Source of the DNA: Pseudobacteriovorax antillogorgiicola
GTDB lineage: Bacteria > Bdellovibrionota_B > Oligoflexia > Oligoflexales > RGVZ01
NCBI GenBank assembly: GCA_945897695.1
Contig: CAMDGW010000054.1
Location: 1 to 12,955, forward strand
DNA length: 12,955 bases
Direction of reading: 5' to 3'
Below, in pieces: positions 6,076 through 12,955 of the stretch. A program made the position numbers and the translations under genes. How positions within the stretch are numbered: the first letter of the stretch is position 1; each line of letters opens with the position of its first letter. The notes beneath the pieces are model-generated. The model did no database searches and was not told where the DNA came from. It saw only the letters and a list, made by a program, of their open reading frames with translations.

Positions 6076-7593
6076 ATGACGAAGAATTGTTTCAATGCCG
6101 GCACCCTTAGAAAAGTGGTGGTTTTTTTAATTCTTGCCACAGTCCCGTTCCTAAACGCTAGGCGAGCCCAAGCGGAACTTGCTAGTACCATGATTTTGGC
6201 TGGGCAAGAGTTGGACGTGGTGGTTGACGAAAAATTAGTTATGGTTTCTGCAAGCGGCGAGAAGATGTCGCCCATCAGGTTTTCAATGGAAGGGCATCCT
6301 CGCGGAGGGGGCTATCTAACGTCCTCTGTCATTGTCAGTGCGAGTGATGTCCGTGAATTGAAAATCGAGGATTTTCAGAGACTAAAAAGAATTCCATTCA
6401 CAGATGCCTATATCTTGCGAACTAACTCCCCAGTGTCAGCCTTGGAGCTTGCCATGTCCTTGCAGGGGCAGAAATCCGTTCGCTACGCTCATCCTGATCT
6501 TGTACTGCCTTTGGACCTAAGAGATGCACCAAATCATGAGCCTTACTTTGGCGCCCAGTGGAATCTGTCCAATCAAGGGCAGCGAGGAGGTACGCCAGGG
6601 GTCGATATGGGCATTGGTTCCGCCTGGCAGGTGACAACAGGAAGCCCTGATACCATTGTGGGACTGCTTGATGTGGGCTTTGAACAAAACCATAAGGACA
6701 TGGTCGGAGCTTGGTTTACCAATTCAGGGGAGATTCCAGGAAATAAAAAAGACGATGATGGAAATGGTCTCATCGATGACGTCAGTGGATGGAATTTCTC
6801 TACAAATTCAAACAAGCTAATTTACGGCGCAGGTCCTCAGCATGGCACTGCCACTGCTGGTATTATCGGTGCAAGGGTTAATGGCGTGGGTATCACTGGT
6901 GTGTGTCCCGACTGTAAAGTGTTGCCTGTGGTTGTAAGTGGGCGAGTGAGCGAAGACGCAAGCGCCCTAGGTTACGCTGTAGCTATGGGTGCTTCTGTTT
7001 TAAGTAACAGCTGGGGTTACGCTCTTGAGTCGCCACGTACAGACGTTGTCAGTGAGGCCCTCACGCGAGCTGCGCGCCAGGGTCGAAACGGCAAAGGTTT
7101 GCCCATTTTGTTTGCGATGCGTAATTCTGCGGTCAACGACTGCAGGGACACTCTGCCAGATATTTCGTCACATCCTGATGTCATTGCCATCAGTTCTATC
7201 GACCATAATGATGTAAAAGTTCCAAATTCCGCTTTCGGTGCGTGCTTAGCTTTCTTGGGTCCCTCATCTGGTAGCACAGTTAATGGGATTCCAGCCACAG
7301 ACCGCCCGGGGGAGGCTGGCTATAACAAAGACGGTCAAGGTAATTTTGAGGACTTAGATTTCCACAACGGGTTTTGGGGCACATCTGCAGCCACACCAAA
7401 CGTAGCAGGCTTATTTGCGTTACTACTGACTCATGAACCAAATTTGACCCGCGAAGAGGCCTTGTCTCGCATGAAAGCATCTGCCATAAAAGCCAACCCA
7501 GCGGCAGCTCAGTATAACCCAAGTACCGGGCATAGCCTCCATTATGGATTCGGAAGAGCTCATGCGGGTCGTTTGTTTGAGCGCCAAAAATAA
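6076..7593 (+). CDS. Secreted subtilisin-like serine protease (S8 family)
   Basis: Exported serine endopeptidase. A Sec signal peptide (basic start, hydrophobic 14-27, probable cleavage after A-Q-A around residue 33) and a pro-region to about residue 150 precede the S8 domain. The catalytic triad is visible: D199 in L-L-D-V-G (Val where Thr/Ser is usual), H256 in H-G-T-A-T-A-G, and S437 in G-T-S-A-A-T-P-N-V-A-G. N350 in M-R-N-S-A is the likely oxyanion-hole Asn, and S-N-S-W-G (310-314) is the substrate-binding strand. D-D-D-G-N-G-L-I-D-D (226-235) is an Asp-rich, probably calcium-binding loop common in this subfamily. C277 and C280 (C-P-D-C), C356 and C390 could form disulfides. Length is normal for a single-domain secreted subtilase (505 residues). 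AGGTGG precedes the start. Second gene of the four-gene unit; substrate unknown. Confidence 0.93.
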   Translation: MTKNCFNAGTLRKVVVFLILATVPFLNARRAQAELASTMILAGQELDVVVDEKLVMVSASGEKMSPIRFSMEGHPRGGGYLTSSVIVSASDVRELKIEDFQRLKRIPFTDAYILRTNSPVSALELAMSLQGQKSVRYAHPDLVLPLDLRDAPNHEPYFGAQWNLSNQGQRGGTPGVDMGIGSAWQVTTGSPDTIVGLLDVGFEQNHKDMVGAWFTNSGEIPGNKKDDDGNGLIDDVSGWNFSTNSNKLIYGAGPQHGTATAGIIGARVNGVGITGVCPDCKVLPVVVSGRVSEDASALGYAVAMGASVLSNSWGYALESPRTDVVSEALTRAARQGRNGKGLPILFAMRNSAVNDCRDTLPDISSHPDVIAISSIDHNDVKVPNSAFGACLAFLGPSSGSTVNGIPATDRPGEAGYNKDGQGNFEDLDFHNGFWGTSAATPNVAGLFALLLTHEPNLTREEALSRMKASAIKANPAAAQYNPSTGHSLHYGFGRAHAGRLFERQK

Positions 7594-7609
7594 ATAACGG
7601 GAATCAATC

Positions 7610-8671
7610 ATGAAGAAGTATATGAAGTTTGAAGAGGCCATGGCGGAGCTGGAACAAGGATTGCCTCCGGCTGCAGAAGCAGGATTTTTGGGAGTTTCTG
7701 TCAATCCAGAAGATGCCAAGCTCGTGATGATTCCTGTGCACTGGGAGGCGACGACCTCCTATGGTGCAGGTACCTCTAAAGGACCGGATGTTATAATTCC
7801 CGCAAGTCATCAGCTAGATATGGAAGATGCGGCCTTTGGTAAGGCCTTTCGCGCTGGAATTACAGTTCTCCCCGAAGACCACCTTATCAGATCCCTGAAT
7901 GAAAAAGCTAAAGACGCAGCTGAGCGAGTGATTGAAGCCTGTGAACTGCGTACCAAGGCTGATGATGATTTAAGGTTTGTAAATGAATGCAGCGTCAAAG
8001 TTAACGACTCCGTTTATCACACGGCTAAAGATTGGTTATCTAAAGGTAAGTTTGTCGCTGTACTTGGTGGTGATCACTCTAGTCCTCAAGGTCTCATTCG
8101 CGCGCTTTCCGAAACTGTGAAAGGCGGTTTTGGTGTTCTGCACTTTGATGCTCACCATGATCTTCGCCATGCCTATGAAGGATTTACCTTTAGCCATGCA
8201 TCAATTTTTTATAACGTGATGACAAGTTACTCACAGGTGACAAAACTGACCCAGGTTGGCATTCGCGATTATAGTCGTGATGAACGTGCTTTTATGGAAT
8301 CTCTTGGTGCCCGAGGATCTTGTTTTTATGGTCGTGACTTATTTAAAGCCAAGGCTGAGGGGAGAAACTTTAAGACAGTAGCCGCTGAGATTATCGCCTC
8401 GCTTCCCGACAATGTTTACGTGTCGTTTGATATCGATGGACTTGATCCATCGTATTGTCCATCGACCGGTACTCCTGTGCCGGGTGGGCTTTCCTACGAT
8501 GAAGCTTGTTATATTCTCGAAACATTGGCTGCCAGTGGTCGGCGCGTTGTTGGTTTTGACCTGACAGAAGTTGCCCCTTCGGAAGAAGGTGGCGAATGGG
8601 ATGCGAATGTTGGGGCGAGGATGCTTTACAAACTTTGTGGGTGTCTATTGCGTTCCCAAAAGCTTTGTTAG
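7610..8671 (+). CDS. Agmatinase/arginase-family ureohydrolase
   Basis: Predicted binuclear-manganese hydrolase that removes urea from a guanidino compound. The ligand motifs are complete: G-G-D-H156-S, D180-A-H182-H-D184, and D274-I-D276-G-L-D-P. The substrate-loop sequence S-T-G-T-P-V-P-G-G-L (285-294) and the late D-L-T-E-V-A-P (317-323) are also family-typical. W-E-A-T-T-S-Y-G-A-G-T-S-K-G-P (45-59) and E-G-F-T-F-S-H-A-S (190-198) resemble the longer 'agmatinase family' group (~350 residues) rather than classical ~306-residue SpeB, so agmatine is likely but not certain; arginine or another guanidino substrate is possible. There is no signal peptide, so it is cytoplasmic. It begins 16 bases after the protease gene with only a weak GGGA before the start, and 9 bases separate it from the phosphatase gene. 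Confidence 0.9.
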   Translation: MKKYMKFEEAMAELEQGLPPAAEAGFLGVSVNPEDAKLVMIPVHWEATTSYGAGTSKGPDVIIPASHQLDMEDAAFGKAFRAGITVLPEDHLIRSLNEKAKDAAERVIEACELRTKADDDLRFVNECSVKVNDSVYHTAKDWLSKGKFVAVLGGDHSSPQGLIRALSETVKGGFGVLHFDAHHDLRHAYEGFTFSHASIFYNVMTSYSQVTKLTQVGIRDYSRDERAFMESLGARGSCFYGRDLFKAKAEGRNFKTVAAEIIASLPDNVYVSFDIDGLDPSYCPSTGTPVPGGLSYDEACYILETLAASGRRVVGFDLTEVAPSEEGGEWDANVGARMLYKLCGCLLRSQKLC

Positions 8672-8680
8672 GCGGTTGGA

Positions 8681-9391
8681 ATGAAATCGAGGGTTCGACT
8701 CGTTGGCCTTGTGATTGTTTTAAGCCTCGTTGGATTTTTAGTCTGGGCTTACTATCCGACCATCATAACTCCTGGGTCTCCGCTTGCTTTCAAAATCGAG
8801 GGCGTTCTTGATTCGAAATTAAACACAAGAGATGTGGGTGCTAGCATCAATCAATGTGCTGGTTCTGCGGTTCTTCCGGAAAATAAAATTTGGCGATCAT
8901 CTGGATTTTTCTCAGGTTGGACCTGTGACCGCGTCGGTAATCCCGATGTGATTTATTCATTAAATTTTTCTGACAAAGAAAACCACCGCTACTATTGTCG
9001 AACTCCGGACGGCCTTAAGATTGGTCGTTATTTTCAGCACGAAGAATTAAGTGACCTAGAGTTTCTTTCTACATGGGATACCAAGAAAAATATGGTTCAT
9101 GATGCCTGTCAGTTCATCATGAGCGCCTTGGCGGAGATTGAGTCAGGCAAACGGATCCTGGTTCATTGTGAGGCTGGTAGAGATCGTACCGGTGCGATCT
9201 CAGCTCTTTTGGCTGCATGGCAGCTAGAGGAGGGGGGGAGGCTTAGTGACCCTCAGATTCAGGCGATCGAGTGCGATTACCGAAAATCGGCCTCGCTCAG
9301 CTCCGATAAGTACGGACGGGTCGAGGGACTACTGAAACAAATTCGCGAGCGCGGTGGCGTACGTAACTTTATCGCCGAGCGGTGCAAGTAG
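8681..9391 (+). CDS. Membrane-anchored tyrosine/dual-specificity phosphatase-like protein
   Basis: Predicted Cys-based phosphatase. The signature H162-C163-E-A-G-R-D-R169-T-G is the CX5R P-loop with Cys163 nucleophile and Arg169. The earlier L-N-T-R-D-V-G (47-53) and I-W-R-S-S-G (70-75) match the N-R-D-G and Y-R-S-G elements of the bacterial tyrosine phosphatase families. An uncleaved-looking hydrophobic segment (about 7-24, VGLVIVLSLVGFLVWAYY) suggests a membrane anchor with the catalytic domain probably in the periplasm, where it might act on phosphoesters other than phosphotyrosine. The usual D-L-R after strand 2 reads S-L-N here. AGGCGG lies six bases before the start. Last gene of the four-gene plus-strand unit, ending 16 bases from the convergent metG. 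Confidence 0.82.
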   Translation: MKSRVRLVGLVIVLSLVGFLVWAYYPTIITPGSPLAFKIEGVLDSKLNTRDVGASINQCAGSAVLPENKIWRSSGFFSGWTCDRVGNPDVIYSLNFSDKENHRYYCRTPDGLKIGRYFQHEELSDLEFLSTWDTKKNMVHDACQFIMSALAEIESGKRILVHCEAGRDRTGAISALLAAWQLEEGGRLSDPQIQAIECDYRKSASLSSDKYGRVEGLLKQIRERGGVRNFIAERCK

Positions 9392-9407
9392 GGTTAAAAC
9401 GTGACTG

Positions 9408-11327
9408 TTATTCGGCCGGAGGAAAAAACTCCAGCTTCTCACCGATAGCATGACCTGCCGGAATCGGAACTCCCAATTCATCTACCTTGAAGACATCTTT
9501 TGGTAAGTTTAAAGACTGGCGTACCTTATCCATCGTTGCTGGGACAAATGGATAAAGCATGATCATAATATTTTTAAGCACGTAGAAGCATGTAAACAGA
9601 GCGTCGCGCCGTTGATCTTCGGGGAAACGATCGTCGTGGGGTTTGAATTGGGTGAACATGCTGTTAATTGAACGCGCGTAATTTTCAATGGCGTAGAGAA
9701 GTGTTGAATACTCTGCTTTTTCCATAGATTTGAGAAAGCGCTGAATCATTTTGGTCGATTCTTCTAGAACTTTCGGATTTAGAGTACCAGCCGGTATCTT
9801 GCCATCAAATTTTGAATGACAGGCCGAAAGAGGCTTTTCGAAGGCAGCGTTCATAGGGCCAGCAAGGAATTTGTTGCGTTCTGCTACCATTCCAAAATCA
9901 AGGTTCGATGATTTTTCAGGTAGGCTAAGCAGCGCCAAGAAGTAGCGCACTTGGTCAGCAGAAAGTCCTTTCTCAAGGATAAGTTGATCGGCCGTGTAAA
10001 AATTCCCCCGTGACTTACTCATTTTTTCGCCATCAACCATGAGGTGAAATACGCTGAAAACATCGGTCAAGGTGTAATCACCTTTCTCCGGAAGTTGCGT
10101 TGGAATTTTCTGTGTTCCCAGCCACATCGCGCCCTGCATAAGCGTATAAAAATAAACGTTGTCTTGACCCAGAAACTGATAAATTCTTGCTTCTGGATCT
10201 TTCCAGAATTGATCGGATAGCTCAGGGTCTCGTCCAGACTCTCGCAGTGCGACTTTAGAGAATGAAATCGGCGCAATGAGTGAATCGGGCCAAACATAAA
10301 AAGTTTTACCGGCCATTTCAGGGTCTAAATCCACTGGCATGGGAATGCCCCAAGATACATCTCGAGAAATCGAGCGATGAGCCCAACTATCAACGAGTTC
10401 AGTCTTGATGCCGCGTTCCTCTAAAATTAGCCTGGCAGTCGTCATGTCTGAAGTTGTATCAAACTGAGCCATGACTTTTTTGCCCGCAGCATATTTGCTT
10501 TTGTGTTTTGGTAGCTGATCCTTGATTTCTTTATAAAGAGCTTCATGGATATTGTCGAACCTTATGGCTGGAACCACTGTGTTTACGACTTCAAGATAGG
10601 CGCCGTTACGCCACGTTTTTTCCTTTGACAGGACCCATTTTCTTAGGGGGTCTATGACTTTCCACATATCAAGCCACCAGTGTACTGTATCGCGCAGCTC
10701 TGGTGCGGCATCACTAAGCGCACTCTTTGGTTCGCCGAGTTCAGTAGGATCATATTGGGCGCCGCAACGATCACATTCATCGCTATAGGCAGCTTCGTTG
10801 TCGCATTTTGTGTTCGGACATTTTCCGCGGACAAATCGATCCTGAAGGAAGCGATTCAGCTTTGGATCGAACCACTGCTTGGTAACCCGCTTTTCGAGCA
10901 TGCCATTATGATAGATTTTGCGAATAAATCCCTGGCAAATTTCCTTGTGGATAGGGAAACAGTCATCTCGCGAAGTCCCAGAATAAGTGCTGACACTGAT
11001 ATTGTAACGATCCATGGTAGCCTTGTGCTTAGCATGGATTTCAGCAATAAATTCCTTTACGGGTTTGCCAGCTTGAATGGCAGCAACTTCACTTGCGCTG
11101 CCGTGATCATCGGATCCAGTCACAAAAAGTACATTGGCATCTCCAATAAGCATGCGGAGCCAACGTGCACAAATATCAGCGGGTATATGGCACCCTGCAA
11201 TATGGCCCAGATGGACTGGACCATTGGCGTAAACCATGCCGGCGGTGACTACCGCTTTTTTGGGGCGAAACACATTTTTCTTCAGTGTTTCGATGTCAGG
11301 AGCTTGATAGGGAGTGTTTGGCTTCAT
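9408..11327 (-). CDS. metG: Methionyl-tRNA synthetase
   Basis: Charges tRNA-Met with methionine using ATP. Class I signatures are H39-L-G-H42 (HIGH) after V-Y-A-N-G-P-V, and K435-M-S-K-S439. The connective-peptide zinc knuckle has C170, C175, C185 and C188, followed by the family-typical Y-D-P-T-E-L and E-P-K-S. R-I-Y-Q-F-L-G-Q-D-N corresponds to the F-I-G-K-D segment. With 639 residues it ends just after the anticodon-binding helical domain, so the C-terminal EMAP-like tRNA-binding/dimerisation domain of E. coli MetG is absent. Compared with E. coli from memory, about 60 extra residues lie between R-D-T-V-H-W-W-L-D (212-220) and I-S-R-D (320-323). The start is supported by AAGGTGA four bases upstream, overlapping the stop of the small secreted-protein gene 6 bases away. 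Part of the rel/small protein/metG unit. Confidence 0.95.
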   Translation of the reverse strand: MKPNTPYQAPDIETLKKNVFRPKKAVVTAGMVYANGPVHLGHIAGCHIPADICARWLRMLIGDANVLFVTGSDDHGSASEVAAIQAGKPVKEFIAEIHAKHKATMDRYNISVSTYSGTSRDDCFPIHKEICQGFIRKIYHNGMLEKRVTKQWFDPKLNRFLQDRFVRGKCPNTKCDNEAAYSDECDRCGAQYDPTELGEPKSALSDAAPELRDTVHWWLDMWKVIDPLRKWVLSKEKTWRNGAYLEVVNTVVPAIRFDNIHEALYKEIKDQLPKHKSKYAAGKKVMAQFDTTSDMTTARLILEERGIKTELVDSWAHRSISRDVSWGIPMPVDLDPEMAGKTFYVWPDSLIAPISFSKVALRESGRDPELSDQFWKDPEARIYQFLGQDNVYFYTLMQGAMWLGTQKIPTQLPEKGDYTLTDVFSVFHLMVDGEKMSKSRGNFYTADQLILEKGLSADQVRYFLALLSLPEKSSNLDFGMVAERNKFLAGPMNAAFEKPLSACHSKFDGKIPAGTLNPKVLEESTKMIQRFLKSMEKAEYSTLLYAIENYARSINSMFTQFKPHDDRFPEDQRRDALFTCFYVLKNIMIMLYPFVPATMDKVRQSLNLPKDVFKVDELGVPIPAGHAIGEKLEFFPPAE

Positions 11328-11333
11328 GTCACC

Positions 11334-11735
11334 TTACCATTTAACGTCAGTTTTGCCTTCAATGACCTCGCGAAAGCATTGCCCTTTATCCTGTGTGCAG
11401 ACAAAAGCAGTTAGCTTGTAGGCAACTTGCGACGATTGAGTCTTCGGCTTGATTTTGCCTGATTGGATGAATGCTGCGTCAGATTCTTTCCACTCGCCTC
11501 GCTTCATCTCGGTCTTATCAAATTTGACAGATCCACCGTCTTTGATCTCTAGCTTCCAGGGGCCTTCAGAATTGATTTTAAGGCCATCGGATGGAAGAGT
11601 TTTAAACGTAAATTCGGCCTTGTCCCCATCAAGTTTCTTTGCGGAGACCTCTACCTTTGCCTTGCCTGCGGCAAAAACATTTGAAGTCATCGCAAAGGTT
11701 GCCAATGCGGCAGTGATCATTTGGAAGGTTTTCAT
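11334..11735 (-). CDS. Small secreted protein of unknown function
   Basis: I do not recognise the family. The 133 residues start with a clear Sec signal peptide (M-K-T-F, hydrophobic core, cleavage likely after N-V-F-A-A near 23), so the mature ~110-residue protein should be periplasmic. The mature part is Lys-rich and strand-forming by appearance (K-A-E-F-T-F-K, W-K-L-E-I, Y-K-L-T-A-F-V), suggesting a small beta-sandwich. Two cysteines, C113 and C120 (C-T-Q-D-K-G-Q-C), may form a disulfide; this C-terminal part loosely resembles DsbD alpha-domain-like folds, which is a guess. Its ATG overlaps the TGA of the rel gene (ATGA, 11732-11735), indicating translational coupling, and metG starts 6 bases after its stop. 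Why an exported protein sits between two stress/translation genes is unclear. Confidence 0.75.
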   Translation of the reverse strand: MKTFQMITAALATFAMTSNVFAAGKAKVEVSAKKLDGDKAEFTFKTLPSDGLKINSEGPWKLEIKDGGSVKFDKTEMKRGEWKESDAAFIQSGKIKPKTQSSQVAYKLTAFVCTQDKGQCFREVIEGKTDVKW

Positions 11736-12955
11736 GTGTTTGTCTTTCTTTTGCTCTTACGTTTTTTTACGTTATACCCCGGGGTTTTCCGCTCAATGCG
11801 CATGACTGCAGGGTGTGATTCTATCTTTTGCATAATTAATTGCAACTGAGTCGCATCACGAACCATAACTTCAAAGTCGAGATAGCCCATGGCATCCTTG
11901 CCCACCTGAACCTGGGCTTTTTGTATGTTGGCGCCAATACTACTAATGATTGTCGTGATATCCGCAAGAATCCCTGGCTTATCGATCGTGACAATTCGTA
12001 GATGGGTCATGAAGTCAGCAGCAGCATCGGCCGAGGCTAGACGGCCCCAATTAGCCTCAACCCTGCGAGCTGGATCCATGTCGCGTGCGCGCGGACAGTC
12101 ATATCGGTGGATTGTCACTCCTCGACCGCGTGTCACAAACCCAACGATTTCTTCACCTGGTATCGGGTTACAGCATCGAGCCATGGCGACCAACAAATTA
12201 TCTAATCCTGAAACAATAATGCCTTTGCCGCGACCAGTCTTTTTGCTAGTTGATCCCCCCGAAGTCTTCTCCTCGGCGGTATCTTTTGCTTGTTGCTCGG
12301 CCTCAGCTTCTGCCAAAGTCCTACTAGTTTTTTGGGGGTATGCTCGGACCAGTAGATCTTCTGGATTTAATTTGCCGTAGCCAATGGCAATCAGCATGTC
12401 ATCGACATTGGCTTCACGAGAGGCTTTTACTAATGTGGCAATTTCTCCAGATTTCTCCATTTTATCTACGTCAAGATGGCGTCCGGATAGTTCCTGCTGG
12501 AGGATGTCGCGACCGAGAAGTTTGCTCTTCTCCCGCTGCTCGCCACGAAGATAAGCGCGGATCCGGTTTTTTGCCCGCGATGTCGTGACAAAGGATAGCC
12601 AGTCTTTATTTGGTCGCTGTTTTCCCGACGTGATGATTTCGATTATGTCGCCGCTTTTTAGTTCCTTTTTGATTGGAACCATTCGGCCATTTACTTTTGC
12701 CCCAACAGTTGATTGACCAACTGCTGAGTGAACTGCAAATGCGAAGTCAAGTGCGGTTGCCTTTATGGGTAGCTGAATGACGTCACCTTTTGGGGTAAAG
12801 ACGAAAATCTCTTCATCAAAAAGGTCGACTTTGACTGCTTCAAGGAACTCGTCAGGATCTTTAAGTTCCTTTTGCCACTCAACGATCTGATTGAGCCATG
12901 CCATCTTTTGAGAATCTGGTGTGGGCTTATGAGACGTTGATCCACGCTCTTTATA
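11732..12955 (-). CDS. rel: RelA/SpoT-family (p)ppGpp synthetase/hydrolase, C-terminal part (5' end outside window)
   Basis: Long RSH enzyme that makes and/or degrades the alarmone (p)ppGpp. About 407 residues are visible. The frame is open to the right edge; the first residues (YKERG, then KMAWLNQIVEWQKE) match the end of the synthetase domain leading to the TGS domain, so the Met at 12904 is not the start. Then come TGS (E-I-F-V-F-T-P-K-G-D-V to about K-S-G-D-I-I-E-I), a helical domain (G-Y-G-K-L-N-P-E-D-L), an Ala/Glu/Lys-rich linker, the conserved Cys-containing domain (A-R-C-C-N-P-I-P-G-E-E-I, later D-C-P-R-A) and a C-terminal ACT domain (I-D-K-P-G-I-L-A-D-I). The intact Cys motif and ACT domain point to a ribosome-associated Rel/RelA/SpoT. 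Hydrolase activity cannot be judged because the N-terminal half is missing. First visible gene of a unit with the small secreted protein and metG. Confidence 0.95.
   Translation of the reverse strand, partial: YKERGSTSHKPTPDSQKMAWLNQIVEWQKELKDPDEFLEAVKVDLFDEEIFVFTPKGDVIQLPIKATALDFAFAVHSAVGQSTVGAKVNGRMVPIKKELKSGDIIEIITSGKQRPNKDWLSFVTTSRAKNRIRAYLRGEQREKSKLLGRDILQQELSGRHLDVDKMEKSGEIATLVKASREANVDDMLIAIGYGKLNPEDLLVRAYPQKTSRTLAEAEAEQQAKDTAEEKTSGGSTSKKTGRGKGIIVSGLDNLLVAMARCCNPIPGEEIVGFVTRGRGVTIHRYDCPRARDMDPARRVEANWGRLASADAAADFMTHLRIVTIDKPGILADITTIISSIGANIQKAQVQVGKDAMGYLDFEVMVRDATQLQLIMQKIESHPAVMRIERKTPGYNVKKRKSKRKTNT

Noticed and set aside
9392..9440. Hairpin GGAG/CTCC around an A-run as a bidirectional terminator between the convergent genes
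   Set aside because: The stem is only 4 bp and lies within the metG coding end; not enough to call.
10680..11414. Long open frame of ~244 codons on the plus strand
   Set aside because: It lies entirely antisense to metG and the small secreted-protein gene, which have clear motifs and starts; its translation shows no recognisable domain.
11925..12380. Open frame of ~151 codons on the plus strand
   Set aside because: Antisense to the Cys-domain and ACT region of rel, with low-complexity translation and no ribosome binding site of note.
12763..12904. Met at 12904 as the start of the rel gene
   Set aside because: The frame continues open to the window edge and the upstream residues match the end of the RSH synthetase domain, so the gene is cut by the window rather than starting there.

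Overview
The window looks like ordinary chromosomal DNA from a Gram-negative bacterium. The evidence is a lipoprotein-type signal sequence, several Sec signal peptides, a RelA/SpoT-family protein, a short MetG, and a mid-range base composition (judged by eye). The style of the secreted proteases and of the agmatinase-family enzyme would fit a Bdellovibrionota/Oligoflexia-like or other deltaproteobacterial lineage. That placement is inference; no rRNA or other decisive marker is present. I see no transposase, integrase, CRISPR array or phage gene.

Layout. (1) Positions 1-3173, minus strand: three closely spaced genes read in the order SAM-dependent methyltransferase, M48-type zinc metallopeptidase lipoprotein, small secreted Cys-rich protein (cut by the left edge). 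The Cys-rich protein is two copies of a ~62-residue six-cysteine module. (2) Positions 3174-3284: a divergent intergenic region dominated by a long imperfect inverted repeat (two 21-base arms, 19 of 21 matching). (3) Positions 3285-5210, plus strand: an NAD+-dependent DNA ligase with all domains present but several normally invariant adenylation-domain residues changed. (4) Positions 5399-5475, minus strand: tRNA-Arg(TCG) with encoded CCA. (5) Positions 5662-9391, plus strand: a tight four-gene unit (gaps of 15, 16 and 9 bases) of an XRE-family regulator with a four-cysteine tail, a secreted subtilisin-like (S8) protease, an agmatinase/arginase-family ureohydrolase and a membrane-anchored tyrosine-phosphatase-like protein. 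(6) Positions 9408-12955, minus strand: a RelA/SpoT-family protein (N-terminal half outside the window), a small secreted protein whose start overlaps the rel stop by 4 bases, and methionyl-tRNA synthetase 6 bases further on.

How the genes may work together. The rel-metG unit links the stringent-response enzyme with a tRNA-charging enzyme. The left cluster puts two predicted exported proteins, one a protease, next to each other. The four-gene unit is an unfamiliar combination and is the best candidate for a small undescribed regulated system, with the Cys-bearing XRE protein as its likely local regulator. None of these functional links has been tested; they rest on gene order and motifs.
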